Shown in pieces: positions 1-7,643 of a stretch of 9,152 bases of DNA; within the stretch, counting starts at the first letter, position 1, and every line of letters starts with the position of its first letter. The DNA lies in contig JAUYGP010000069.1 in NCBI GenBank assembly GCA_030690515.1, forward strand, positions 1-9,152, in the 5' to 3' direction. This DNA comes from Giesbergeria sp. (GTDB taxonomy: Bacteria > Pseudomonadota > Gammaproteobacteria > Burkholderiales > Burkholderiaceae_C). The position numbers and the translations under genes were made by a program. Under the pieces are notes generated by a model. That model had not been told where the DNA came from and searched no databases. It worked only from the letters and a program-made list of their open reading frames with translations.

Positions 1-2073
1 TTGCACCAGGTTGTCCAGCGCCTTCTGGATTTCCTTTTCAGTTTCGGTATCCACGGCAGAGGTCGCCTCATCCAGGATCAGGATGCGCGGATCAATCAGC
101 AACGCGCGGGCAATGCTGATGCGCTGGCGCTCGCCTCCCGACAGGCCCTGGCCGCGCTCGCCCACCAGCGAGTCATAGCCGTGCGGCAGGCGCAAGATGA
201 ATTCGTGCGCATGGGCAGCACGTGCGGCCGCAATGATCTCGGCGCGCGTGGCTTCGGGCTTGCCGTAGGCAATGTTCTCGGCAATCGTGCCGAAGAACAG
301 GAAGGGCTCCTGCAGCACCAGGCCAATGTGGCGCCGGTAATCGAGTACGGAAAAGCGCCGGATATCAATGCCATCGAGCTGGATAGAACCCTCGCTCACG
401 TCGTAGAAACGGCAAATCAGGTTGACCAGGGTGCTCTTGCCCGAACCACTGTGACCCACCAGGCCGATCATTTCGCCAGGGCGAATGTCCAGATCGAGGT
501 TCTTGATGACGGCCCGGCTGCCATAGCGAAAACCCACACCGCGCATGGCGATGGCCCCCTGCACTTTGCCCACCTGCACGGGCTGGGCCGGGTCGGGCAC
601 GTTGCTGACGTGGTCCAGGATGTCGAAAATGCGCTTGGCGCCGGCAGCGGCCTTTTGCGTGACAGAGACGATGCGGCTCATGGAGTCGAGCCGCCCATAG
701 AAGCGCCCGATATAAGCGATAAAGGCGGTCAGCACCCCCACAGTAATCTGGCTTTTGGACACCAGCCAGATCCCGAAGCCCCAAACAACAAGCAGGCCGA
801 TCTCGGTCAGCAAGGACACCGTGGGTGTGAACAGCGACCAGGTCTTGTTGAGCTTGTCGTTGACCTGCAGGTTGTGCTGGTTGGCATCGTGAAAGCGCTG
901 GGCTTCGCGCTTTTCCTGGGCGAAGGCCTTGACGACGCGGATACCGGGAATGGTGTCAGCGAGCACGTTGGTCACTTCGCTCCACACGCGGTCAATCTTC
1001 TCAAACCCGGTACGCAGACGGTCGCGCACCGTGTGGATCATCCAGCCAATGAAGGGCAGCGGCACCAGCGTGACCAGCGCCAACCAGGGGTTAATGGAAA
1101 ACAGGATGGCTGCCGTCATGCAGATCATCAGCACATCGGTCACGAAATCGAGCGCGTGCAGCGACAGGAAAACGTTGATGCGGTCAGTCTCCGAGCCAAT
1201 GCGCGCCATCAGGTCGCCCGTGCGTTTTCCACCGAAATAATCGAGCGAGAGTCTGAGTAAATGCTCATACGTGGTGGTGCGCAGGTCGGCGCCAATGCGC
1301 TCGGACACCAGCGCCAGAATATAAGTGCGTGCCCAACCCAGCCCCCAGGCCAGCAACGCCGATGCCAGCAGGCCGCTCAGATACATCAGCACCAGAGCAG
1401 GATCGATCTGCTTGCCGTTCTGAAACGGGATCAGGATGTCGTCCATGATCGGGATGGTCAGGTACGGCGGCACCAGCGTGGCGGCGGTGGAGGCCAGCGT
1501 CAGCCCGAAACCGGCAGCGAGCTGCATGCGGTAGGGGTGCGCAAATCGCCACAGGCGCAGCAGCACCCAGGTCGACGGCTGAGGCGTCTGCGCGCGCGCG
1601 CAGGCCGGACATTCTTCGGTATCAGGGGGAAGCACCGCCTGGCACACGGCACAGCGGGCTTCATCCATCTCCTCGGCCAGAGCTCCGCCCTGGCTGGCCA
1701 GACGCCCGGTCAGTTGCTCAAAGCGCTGCGCCAGTTGCAAGGCCTGCGCCTGGGCCCCCAGCGTAAAACGCCAGAACGCCAAGCGTTGCTGCGCATCGTG
1801 CAACTCGACTGTACCCACGCCTCCATGATCAAGCAGGCGCAGCGACTGCCCCGGCGTCAGTGCCCACTCGCGCCAGGTGTCAGCCCCAGGATCACAGGCC
1901 AACAGACGGCGCTGTGTCACGACCAGCAGACCTGCGCCAAAGTGCAGATCAGCGTCCAGGTCAACCGCCAGGGCCGCCCGCACGTTTTCGTCGGAGGCGA
2001 GCATGGCCCGCAAACCGGCCCCGAAAGGGCTATTCAAGACACCGAAGGCGTCCTCAAGATGGTGATGTTGCAT
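1..2073 (-). CDS. Cyanophycin-locus ABC exporter, permease/ATPase half-transporter (3' end beyond window)
   Basis: The minus strand is open from ATG 2073 to the left edge, giving 691 residues without a stop. The N-terminal ~135 residues include a pattern like bacterial PH domains (GLLVVTQRRLLA). A zinc-ribbon motif follows, CAVC-x10-CPAC, with cysteines at 141, 144, 155 and 158. The type-1 ABC membrane domain runs from about 175 to 465, with first helices near 186-209 and 227-247. The nucleotide-binding domain starts near 506: Walker A GHSGSGKST 540-548, Q-loop LVLQEP, signature LSGGE 644-648, Walker B ILILDEAT with D668/E669. The switch histidine and last ~50 residues lie outside the window. 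One membrane and one ATPase domain imply an inner-membrane homodimer. GGAGG at 2088-2092 favours this start, although an in-frame ATG exists at 2175. It is divergent from the cyanophycin genes and resembles the family called cyanophycin metabolism-associated ABC transporter. The substrate is unknown. Confidence 0.9.
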   Translation of the reverse strand, partial: MQHHHLEDAFGVLNSPFGAGLRAMLASDENVRAALAVDLDADLHFGAGLLVVTQRRLLACDPGADTWREWALTPGQSLRLLDHGGVGTVELHDAQQRLAFWRFTLGAQAQALQLAQRFEQLTGRLASQGGALAEEMDEARCAVCQAVLPPDTEECPACARAQTPQPSTWVLLRLWRFAHPYRMQLAAGFGLTLASTAATLVPPYLTIPIMDDILIPFQNGKQIDPALVLMYLSGLLASALLAWGLGWARTYILALVSERIGADLRTTTYEHLLRLSLDYFGGKRTGDLMARIGSETDRINVFLSLHALDFVTDVLMICMTAAILFSINPWLALVTLVPLPFIGWMIHTVRDRLRTGFEKIDRVWSEVTNVLADTIPGIRVVKAFAQEKREAQRFHDANQHNLQVNDKLNKTWSLFTPTVSLLTEIGLLVVWGFGIWLVSKSQITVGVLTAFIAYIGRFYGRLDSMSRIVSVTQKAAAGAKRIFDILDHVSNVPDPAQPVQVGKVQGAIAMRGVGFRYGSRAVIKNLDLDIRPGEMIGLVGHSGSGKSTLVNLICRFYDVSEGSIQLDGIDIRRFSVLDYRRHIGLVLQEPFLFFGTIAENIAYGKPEATRAEIIAAARAAHAHEFILRLPHGYDSLVGERGQGLSGGERQRISIARALLIDPRILILDEATSAVDTETEKEIQKALDNLVQ

Positions 2074-2085
2074 TTTGGTTGGTAT

Positions 2086-2092
2086 TTCCTCC
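2086..2092 (-). promoter_or_regulatory. Ribosome binding site of the ABC exporter
   Basis: Read on the minus strand this is GGAGGAA, a strong Shine-Dalgarno match 12 bases before ATG 2073. The spacing is slightly long. It is the main reason for choosing 2073 over the in-frame ATG at 2175, which would add 34 Arg/Pro-rich residues. Confidence 0.5.
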
Positions 2093-2158
2093 GCCCCCGT
2101 CGGCGTAGTGGGCCGAACAGCGCGCTTACGCGGATTCTCCCTGATGGGGGCCAGCCGG

Positions 2159-2171
2159 GTGCACTTTGCAC
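2159..2171. repeat. Short inverted repeat, possible operator
   Basis: GTGCA-CTT-TGCAC is a perfect inverted repeat with 5-base arms and a 3-base centre. It lies in the divergent promoter region upstream of the exporter. A dimeric regulator could bind it, but arms this short also occur by chance and no cognate regulator gene is in the window. Confidence 0.2.
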
Positions 2172-2213
2172 GCATGGCCTGGAATGGAGATAACGTCTGC
2201 CCCCCCGCATTCG

Positions 2214-2242
2214 CTGACATTGCGCACCGACTGGCGCACAAT
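2214..2242 (+). promoter_or_regulatory. Putative sigma-70 promoter of the cphA'-cphA-creA operon
   Basis: CTGACA at 2214-2219 matches the TTGACA -35 consensus at 5 of 6 bases. After a 17-base spacer, CACAAT at 2237-2242 matches TATAAT at 4 of 6. Transcription would start near 2249, leaving a leader of about 60 bases before ATG 2311. The site is predicted by eye only. Confidence 0.4.
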
Positions 2243-2310
2243 CCTCCCGTCTCTTTGACCCTTCTTTTGCAACGCCCGTACTTGGCAGGCCCCTTCTTCC
2301 GCAGCACTCC

Positions 2311-4515
2311 ATGGCGAAATTCAACGACATTCAACTCCTGCGCGTCAACTACCTGCGCGGCCCCAACATCTGGACTTACCGTCCGGCGCTCGAAGTCTGG
2401 CTGGATCTCGGCGCTCTGGAAAACCATCCCTCGCACCAGATTCCCGGGCTCAATGATCGCCTGACAGCCTGGCTGCCCGCGCTGATCGAACACCACTGCG
2501 GTGTGGGCGAGCGGGGCGGCTTCATGCAACGCCTGCAGGAAGGCACCTGGTGTGGCCATGTGCTAGAGCACATCGTCATTGAGCTGCTCAACTTGGCCGG
2601 TATGCCCACGGGCTTTGGACAGACACGCAGCACCTCGGTGCACGGCGTGTACCGCATGGTTTTCCGGGCGCGCGACGAACAGGTGGCGCGCATGGCACTG
2701 GAGCAGGGCCACCGTTTGATCATGGCGGCCATCAACGACGAGCCCTTCGATGTGCCGACCGCTGTGGCCAAGGTGCGCACCGAGGTGGACGACCGCTACC
2801 TGGGCCCCAGCACCGCGTGCATCGTAACTGCCGCCACCGACCGCGGCATTCCGCACATCCGCCTGAATGACGGCAACCTCGTACAACTGGGCTACGGTGC
2901 CAGCCAGCGCCGCATTTGGACCGCCGAGAGCGAATTCACCAGCGCCATTGCGGAGGGCATCGCCTCCGACAAGGATCTCACCAAGAGCCTGCTCAAGGCC
3001 TGCGGCGTGCCCATTCCGGAAGGCCAGGTGGTACACAGCCCCGAAGAGGCCTGGGAAGCAGCGCAGGACATCGGTCTGCCCGTGGTCGTCAAGCCCTCGG
3101 ACGGCAACCACGGCCGGGGCGTGACACTGGATCTGCGCAAGAAAGAAGACATCGAGGCCGCTTTCCATGTGGCCTACCCCGAAGGTAGCGACGTGATGGT
3201 CGAGCGCTTCATCCCCGGCGATGAGCACCGCCTATTGGTGGTGGCCGGCAAGCTGGTGGCAGCCGCACGGGGCGAGGTGGTGGGCATCACCGGCAATGGC
3301 CGCTCCACCGTGACAGAGCTGATCGACGCCCAGCTCAACTCCGATCCGCGCCGGGGCTACGAAGAAGAGTATCCGCTGGAGATCATTGATGTAAACACCA
3401 ACGTGGCCGTGCAACTGGAGCTCAAGCGCCAGGATCTCGATGGCCAGGCAGTGCCCGCAGCGGGGCGCCAGGTGGTGGTGCAGCGCAACGGCAATGTCGC
3501 GGTGGACTGCACCGACGAAGTGCACCCCGAAGTCGCCTACATCGCCGGGCTGGCCGCCCGTGTGGTGGGCCTGGACATCGCGGGCATCGACATGGTGGCG
3601 CAGAACATTGCGCGCCCTTTGCATGAGCAAAGCGGCGCCATCGTGGAGGTCAACGCTGGACCCGGACTGCTGATGCACCTCAAACCGGCCGTGGGCGCGC
3701 CCCGCCCTGTGGGGCAGGCCATCGTGGAGCACCTCTTCCCCGCCGAAGAACAGGACGGGGAGGCAGGCCGCATCCCTGTTGTGGGCGTGGCCGGTACGCG
3801 CGACAGCGCAACGATTGCACGCCTGGTGGCCTGGCTGCTGCACCTGAGTGGCAGACACACGGGCGTCGCCTGCCGCGATGGCCTTTTCCTGGACCGCCGC
3901 CGCGTGGAATCAGCCGACAGCGCCCATTGGGAAGCCGCACACCGCTTGCTGATGAACAAGACCGTGCGGGCCGTGGTGATCGAGAACGATGCCCGCACCA
4001 TCCTGCGTGACGGACTGGCCTACGACCGCTGCCAGGTGGGCGTCGTCACCGACATGGACGGTATGGAAACGCTGGCCGAGTTCGACGTGCACGCGCAAGA
4101 ACAGATGACCCGGGTGCTGCGCACCCAGGTCGATGTAGTGCTCGCAGGCGGCGCGGCTGTTCTGCATGCCGCGATTGCCCAGGTGGCCGAGCTGGCTCCC
4201 CTGTGCGACGGTAGTGTGGTGTTGTACGCCCAGGACCCGGGCCTTGCCACCATCGTGCAGCACCGCGCCGAGAACAACGGCCGCGCCGTGGTGCTCAAGA
4301 ACGGCCGCGTGGTGCTCGCCACGGGCAATGCAGAACACGCGCTGGGCGCCCTTGGCGACCTCACCTTTGGTCGCAATGCGGTGGTGCCCGATACCGACGC
4401 CCTGCTGGCGGCGGTAGCCACAGCCTGGGCACTGGACATTGCCCCCGACCTGATTGGTGCAGGCATCAAGACCTTCGAACCTGAGCTGAACGCCCAGGAA
4501 ATTCTCCGCACCTGA
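2311..4515 (+). CDS. cphA': Cyanophycin synthetase paralogue, CphA'/CphA2-like, with inactive Mur-ligase domain
   Basis: This 734-residue protein has the CphA order: N domain, ATP-grasp (G) domain, Mur-ligase-like (M) domain. The N domain carries LRGPNIW (15-21) and GHVLEHIVIE, with H83, E86, H87 and E91 arranged like a metallohydrolase site. The G domain keeps KPSDGNHGRG (261-270, H267) and the metal-binding EVNAGPG (446-452). The M domain is degenerate: the P-loop is GTRDSAT (495-501) with no lysine, ETARGG has become ENDART (558-563), and the ~125-residue C-terminal lobe is missing. The STGG loop of the G domain is also lost. It therefore should not add Arg through the M domain. Options are a CphA2-like polymerase of beta-Asp-Arg dipeptides, a primer-making hydrolase, or a partner subunit of the next gene product. 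ATG 2311 is the only ATG, GTG or TTG after the in-frame stop at 2215. No clear ribosome site precedes it. Confidence 0.9.
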   Translation: MAKFNDIQLLRVNYLRGPNIWTYRPALEVWLDLGALENHPSHQIPGLNDRLTAWLPALIEHHCGVGERGGFMQRLQEGTWCGHVLEHIVIELLNLAGMPTGFGQTRSTSVHGVYRMVFRARDEQVARMALEQGHRLIMAAINDEPFDVPTAVAKVRTEVDDRYLGPSTACIVTAATDRGIPHIRLNDGNLVQLGYGASQRRIWTAESEFTSAIAEGIASDKDLTKSLLKACGVPIPEGQVVHSPEEAWEAAQDIGLPVVVKPSDGNHGRGVTLDLRKKEDIEAAFHVAYPEGSDVMVERFIPGDEHRLLVVAGKLVAAARGEVVGITGNGRSTVTELIDAQLNSDPRRGYEEEYPLEIIDVNTNVAVQLELKRQDLDGQAVPAAGRQVVVQRNGNVAVDCTDEVHPEVAYIAGLAARVVGLDIAGIDMVAQNIARPLHEQSGAIVEVNAGPGLLMHLKPAVGAPRPVGQAIVEHLFPAEEQDGEAGRIPVVGVAGTRDSATIARLVAWLLHLSGRHTGVACRDGLFLDRRRVESADSAHWEAAHRLLMNKTVRAVVIENDARTILRDGLAYDRCQVGVVTDMDGMETLAEFDVHAQEQMTRVLRTQVDVVLAGGAAVLHAAIAQVAELAPLCDGSVVLYAQDPGLATIVQHRAENNGRAVVLKNGRVVLATGNAEHALGALGDLTFGRNAVVPDTDALLAAVATAWALDIAPDLIGAGIKTFEPELNAQEILRT

Positions 4516-4563
4516 ACACCACTCCGGCCCTTCCCTCCGGCAGATTTCTGAAAGAACGACCCC

Positions 4564-7143
4564 ATGGATGTCACCCGCATCAGGGCCCTGCGCGGCCCCA
4601 ACCTCTGGAGCCGCAACCTGGCCATCGAGGCTGTGGTTTCCTGTGCCGATTCCGAACGCGCCATGGCGCAGATCGAGGGTTTTGAAACCCGCTTGCGTGC
4701 GCTCTTCCCGGCCATCGGTGCACTGCACCCCGAAGGGGGCGATACCGACCTGTCCCTGGCCCATGTGCTGCAGACCGCCACGCTGGCTCTGCAGGCACAA
4801 GCCGGCTGCCCCGTCACCTTTGCCCGGACCACGCCCACGATCGATCCTGGCGTTTACCAGGTGGTGGTGGAGTACAGCGAAGAATGCGTAGGCCGCCAGG
4901 CCTTTACCAACGCGCAGCAGCTCATTGAAGCGGCACTGAACCACGGCCACTTCGATGCCGAAGCCGCCGTTGCCCATTTGCGCGAGCTGGACGAAGACGA
5001 GCGCCTGGGCCCCAGCACCGGCGCCATTGTCGAGGCAGCGGTGGCGCGCGGCATTCCCTACCGGCGACTGACCCAGGGCAGCCTGGTGCAGTTTGGCTGG
5101 GGCTCCCGGCAGCGCCGCATCCAGGCCGCAGAAATCGATTCGACCAGTGCCGTGGCTGAATCGATTGGCCAGGACAAGGATCTCACCAAACGCCTGCTGC
5201 ACGCCGCTGGCGTGCCCGTACCACTGGGCCAGCCAGTGGAATCGGTCGAAGAGGCTTGGGCCGTGGCCCAGAAAGTGGGCCTACCCGTGGTGGTCAAACC
5301 GCAGGACGGCAACCAGGGCAAGGGCGTCACGGTCAATATTACCGACTTCGCACAGCTGGAAGAGGCGTATCGCAACGCCGTGGAATATGGCACGGTCATG
5401 GTCGAACGCTTCCTGCCCGGCCAGGACTACCGTCTGTTGGTAGTGGGAGACCAACTGGTCGCGGCCGCACGCCGCGAGCCACCGCAGGTGCTGGGCGACG
5501 GCGAGCGCAGCGTGCGCGAGCTGGTGGACATCGTCAATCAAGACCCGCGCCGCGGCGAAGGCCATGCCACTTCGCTCACCAAGATCCGGCTCGATGACAT
5601 TGCGCTGGCCCGCCTCACACAACAAGGTCTGACGCCCGATTCCGTACCCGAAAAAGGCCAGCGCGTGGTGCTGCGCAACAACGCCAACCTGTCCACCGGT
5701 GGCACGGCCACCGACGTGACCGACGACGTACACCCCGAAGTGGCTGCACGCGCCGTGGCTGCGGCCCAGATGGTGGGCCTGCACATCTGCGGCGTGGACA
5801 TGGTGGCCGAAACCGTGCTGCGCCCGCTCGAAGAGCAGGGCGGCGGCTTTGTCGAAGTGAATGCCGCGCCCGGGCTGCGCATGCATCTGGCACCGTCGTA
5901 CGGCAAGCCCCGCGCCATCGGCCAGGCCATCGTGGACCGTCTTTATGGCCAAGGCCAGGACGGACGCATTCCTGTGGTGGCCATCACCGGCACCAACGGC
6001 AAGACCACAACCGCCCGCCTGATTGCCCACCTGTTCACGGCCCAGGGCCTGCGCGTGGGTATGACCAACACGGACGGTGTCTATGTGAACGGCCGCCAGA
6101 TCGACAGCGGCGATTGCTCGGGCCCCAAGAGCGCACGCAACGTACTGCTGAACCCCGATGTGGACGCCGCCGTGTTCGAGACGGCGCGCGGCGGTATTCT
6201 GCGCGAGGGGCTGGGCTTTGACCGTTGCCAGGTGGCCGTGGTGACCAACATCGGCGCCGGTGACCACCTGGGCCTGAACTACATCACCACGGTAGAAGAC
6301 CTGGCGGTGCTCAAACGGGTGATCGTGCAGAACGTCGACCCAGCGGGCTACGCGGTGCTCAATGCCACCGACCCCATCGTGGCGGCCATGGTGAGTGCGT
6401 GCCCCGGCAAGACCATCTTTTTCGCCAGCGACCGCCACCACCCGGTGATGGCCACGCACCGCGCCCAGGGCCACCGCACGGTGTATGTCGATGGCGACTC
6501 CATCGTCGCGTCTGAGGGCTCGTGGCGCGAGATCATCCACCTGCGCGACATCCCCATCACACGCAACGGCAAGATCGGCTTCCAGGTCGAGAACGTCATG
6601 GCCTCTGTCGCTGCCGCCTGGGGCGTCGGGTTGCCCTGGCAGACTATTCGCCGCGGCCTCTCGGGTTTTGTGAACGACAGCGACAACGCGCCCGGCCGCT
6701 TCAACATCATGGACTACCGCGGCGCCACGGTGATTGCCGACTATGGCCACAACCCCGACGCCATGCGCGCCCTGGTGGCCGCCGTCAACGCCCTGCCCGC
6801 CCAGCGGCGCAGCGTGGTCATCAGCGGTGCGGGCGACCGGCGTGACGAGGATATCCGCGAGCAAACGGTCATTCTGGGCGCGGCGTTCGACGATGTGATC
6901 CTGTACCAGGATGCCGCCCAACGCGGACGGGCCGACGGTGAGGTGATGACCCTGCTGCGCGAAGGCCTGGCCAACGCAGGCCGGACCCGGCACATCGAGG
7001 AAATCCGTGGCGAATTCATCGCCATCGACACCGCCCTTTCGCGCCTGCAGCCCGGAGACCTGTGCCTGATTCTGGTCGACCAGGTGGAAGAAGCGCTGGC
7101 GCATCTGGCCCAACACTGCACCGCTACCGGAGCAACTGTATGA
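4564..7143 (+). CDS. cphA: Cyanophycin synthetase, full length
   Basis: This 859-residue cytoplasmic enzyme makes multi-L-arginyl-poly-L-aspartate from Asp, Arg and ATP without a ribosome. The G (ATP-grasp) domain adds Asp to the backbone; motifs are KPQDGNQGKG (245-254), NLSTGG (375-380) and EVNAAPG (431-437). The M (Mur-ligase) domain adds Arg to the side chain; motifs are P-loop GTNGKTT (476-482), ETARGG (539-544), DYGHNP (726-731) and a later GAGDRRDED. Both ligase sites look intact and the length is normal for the family. The N domain is diverged: the H..EH...E motif of the upstream paralogue is here H67, Q70, T71, A75, so primer-generating hydrolysis is probably absent. The His of the DGNHGRG loop is Gln251. 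The gene starts 48 bases after cphA', with only a weak AAAGAA upstream, and its stop overlaps the creA start. This suggests one transcript. Confidence 0.96.
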   Translation: MDVTRIRALRGPNLWSRNLAIEAVVSCADSERAMAQIEGFETRLRALFPAIGALHPEGGDTDLSLAHVLQTATLALQAQAGCPVTFARTTPTIDPGVYQVVVEYSEECVGRQAFTNAQQLIEAALNHGHFDAEAAVAHLRELDEDERLGPSTGAIVEAAVARGIPYRRLTQGSLVQFGWGSRQRRIQAAEIDSTSAVAESIGQDKDLTKRLLHAAGVPVPLGQPVESVEEAWAVAQKVGLPVVVKPQDGNQGKGVTVNITDFAQLEEAYRNAVEYGTVMVERFLPGQDYRLLVVGDQLVAAARREPPQVLGDGERSVRELVDIVNQDPRRGEGHATSLTKIRLDDIALARLTQQGLTPDSVPEKGQRVVLRNNANLSTGGTATDVTDDVHPEVAARAVAAAQMVGLHICGVDMVAETVLRPLEEQGGGFVEVNAAPGLRMHLAPSYGKPRAIGQAIVDRLYGQGQDGRIPVVAITGTNGKTTTARLIAHLFTAQGLRVGMTNTDGVYVNGRQIDSGDCSGPKSARNVLLNPDVDAAVFETARGGILREGLGFDRCQVAVVTNIGAGDHLGLNYITTVEDLAVLKRVIVQNVDPAGYAVLNATDPIVAAMVSACPGKTIFFASDRHHPVMATHRAQGHRTVYVDGDSIVASEGSWREIIHLRDIPITRNGKIGFQVENVMASVAAAWGVGLPWQTIRRGLSGFVNDSDNAPGRFNIMDYRGATVIADYGHNPDAMRALVAAVNALPAQRRSVVISGAGDRRDEDIREQTVILGAAFDDVILYQDAAQRGRADGEVMTLLREGLANAGRTRHIEEIRGEFIAIDTALSRLQPGDLCLILVDQVEEALAHLAQHCTATGATV
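7129..7132 (+). promoter_or_regulatory. Ribosome binding site of creA inside the cphA 3' end
   Basis: GGAG lies 7 bases before ATG 7140. Together with the signal peptide that begins exactly at this codon, it fixes the creA start at 7140 and not at the in-frame ATG 7062, which would lie deep in cphA. Confidence 0.65.
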
Positions 7144-7640
7144 GATCAACTTCTTTGCACACCATCGCACGGTGCGCGCTGGTCGCCATCGGCGCGTTGC
7201 TGGCAACTGTCGCGCTGGCTTCGTCCGGCGAAAAAATCGGCACCGTGGACACCGCGTTCCAATGGATCGGCCGCGACCACGACATCATCGTGGAAGCCTA
7301 TGACGATCCCGGCGTACAGGGCGTAACCTGCTATGTCTCGCGGGCCCGCGTCGGCGGCATCAAGGGCACGCTGGGCCTGGCCGAAGACCGCGCTGAGGCC
7401 TCCATTGCCTGCCGTCAGGTCGGCCCGCTCAGTTTTCCGGGGCCGCTCAAAAAGCAGGAAGAAGTCTTCAGCGAGCGCATGTCCATCCTGTTCAAGCGCC
7501 TGCGCATCGTGCGCATGGTGGATCCCGCGCGCAATGTACTGGTCTATCTGACGTACTCGGAAAAGCTTATCGACGGATCGCCCCAGAACAGTGTGACGGC
7601 CGTGCCGGTGGACCGGGCCACGCCCATCCCTCTGAAATAG
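7140..7640 (+). CDS. creA: CreA family periplasmic protein
   Basis: The product is 166 residues long. Residues 1-27 form a signal peptide: charged start MRSTSLHTIAR, a hydrophobic stretch, and ALA at 25-27 before SSGEK. The mature part has CreA-family features: TAFQWIGRDHDIIVEAYDDP, GVTCYVSRARVGG, GLAEDRAEASIACRQVGP. Two cysteines remain after processing, C64 and C91, and could form a disulfide. CreA is widespread in proteobacteria and was named from the E. coli creABCD locus, but its biochemical role is not established; no CreBC two-component genes are present here. Its ATG overlaps the cphA TGA (ATGA), and the GGAG site supports translational coupling. It is thus probably the last gene of the cyanophycin operon. 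Family assignment is firm; any role in cyanophycin metabolism is inference from position. Confidence 0.9.
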   Translation: MRSTSLHTIARCALVAIGALLATVALASSGEKIGTVDTAFQWIGRDHDIIVEAYDDPGVQGVTCYVSRARVGGIKGTLGLAEDRAEASIACRQVGPLSFPGPLKKQEEVFSERMSILFKRLRIVRMVDPARNVLVYLTYSEKLIDGSPQNSVTAVPVDRATPIPLK

Positions 7641-7643
7641 TGT

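Larger units (their letters stand above)
2074..2310. other. Divergent intergenic region between ABC exporter and cphA'
   Basis: These 237 bases separate the divergent exporter and cyanophycin genes and must hold the control signals of both. On the plus strand, CTGACA (2214-2219) and CACAAT (2237-2242) form a plausible promoter. A 13-base perfect inverted repeat, GTGCA-CTT-TGCAC, lies at 2159-2171 between that promoter and the exporter start and could be an operator. I found no convincing -35/-10 pair for the exporter. No small ORF in the region looks real. Confidence 0.5.

Noticed and set aside
1..1260. Long plus-strand ORF (419 aa) at the left edge
   Set aside because: It lies antisense to the ABC exporter, which has all ABC motifs in the minus frame. 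Its composition (His, Gln, Asp and Arg rich, no motif) is typical of an antisense frame in GC-rich DNA. The plus-strand ORF 1261-2193 is rejected for the same reason.
2283..2297. Sigma-54-like site TGGCAG-N5-TTCT before cphA'
   Set aside because: The -12 element lacks the nearly invariant GC, and the implied start would fall almost on the ATG. It is not supported.
4516..4563. Recent frameshift as the cause of the short CphA'
   Set aside because: Only 48 bases separate the two genes, too few for the missing ~125-residue lobe, and the P-loop and ETARGG motif are also changed. The loss is old and not a recent frameshift or sequencing error.
7062..7139. Upstream start for creA at ATG 7062
   Set aside because: It would overlap cphA by 82 bases and put 26 Gly/Arg-rich residues before a clear signal peptide. 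The GGAG site and signal peptide point to 7140.
5281..7206. Very long minus-strand ORF (641 aa) opposite cphA
   Set aside because: It mirrors the codon structure of cphA, has no recognisable domain and is rich in His, Val and Ala as antisense frames in this base composition are. The 430-aa ORF at 3910-5202 minus is the same kind of artefact.
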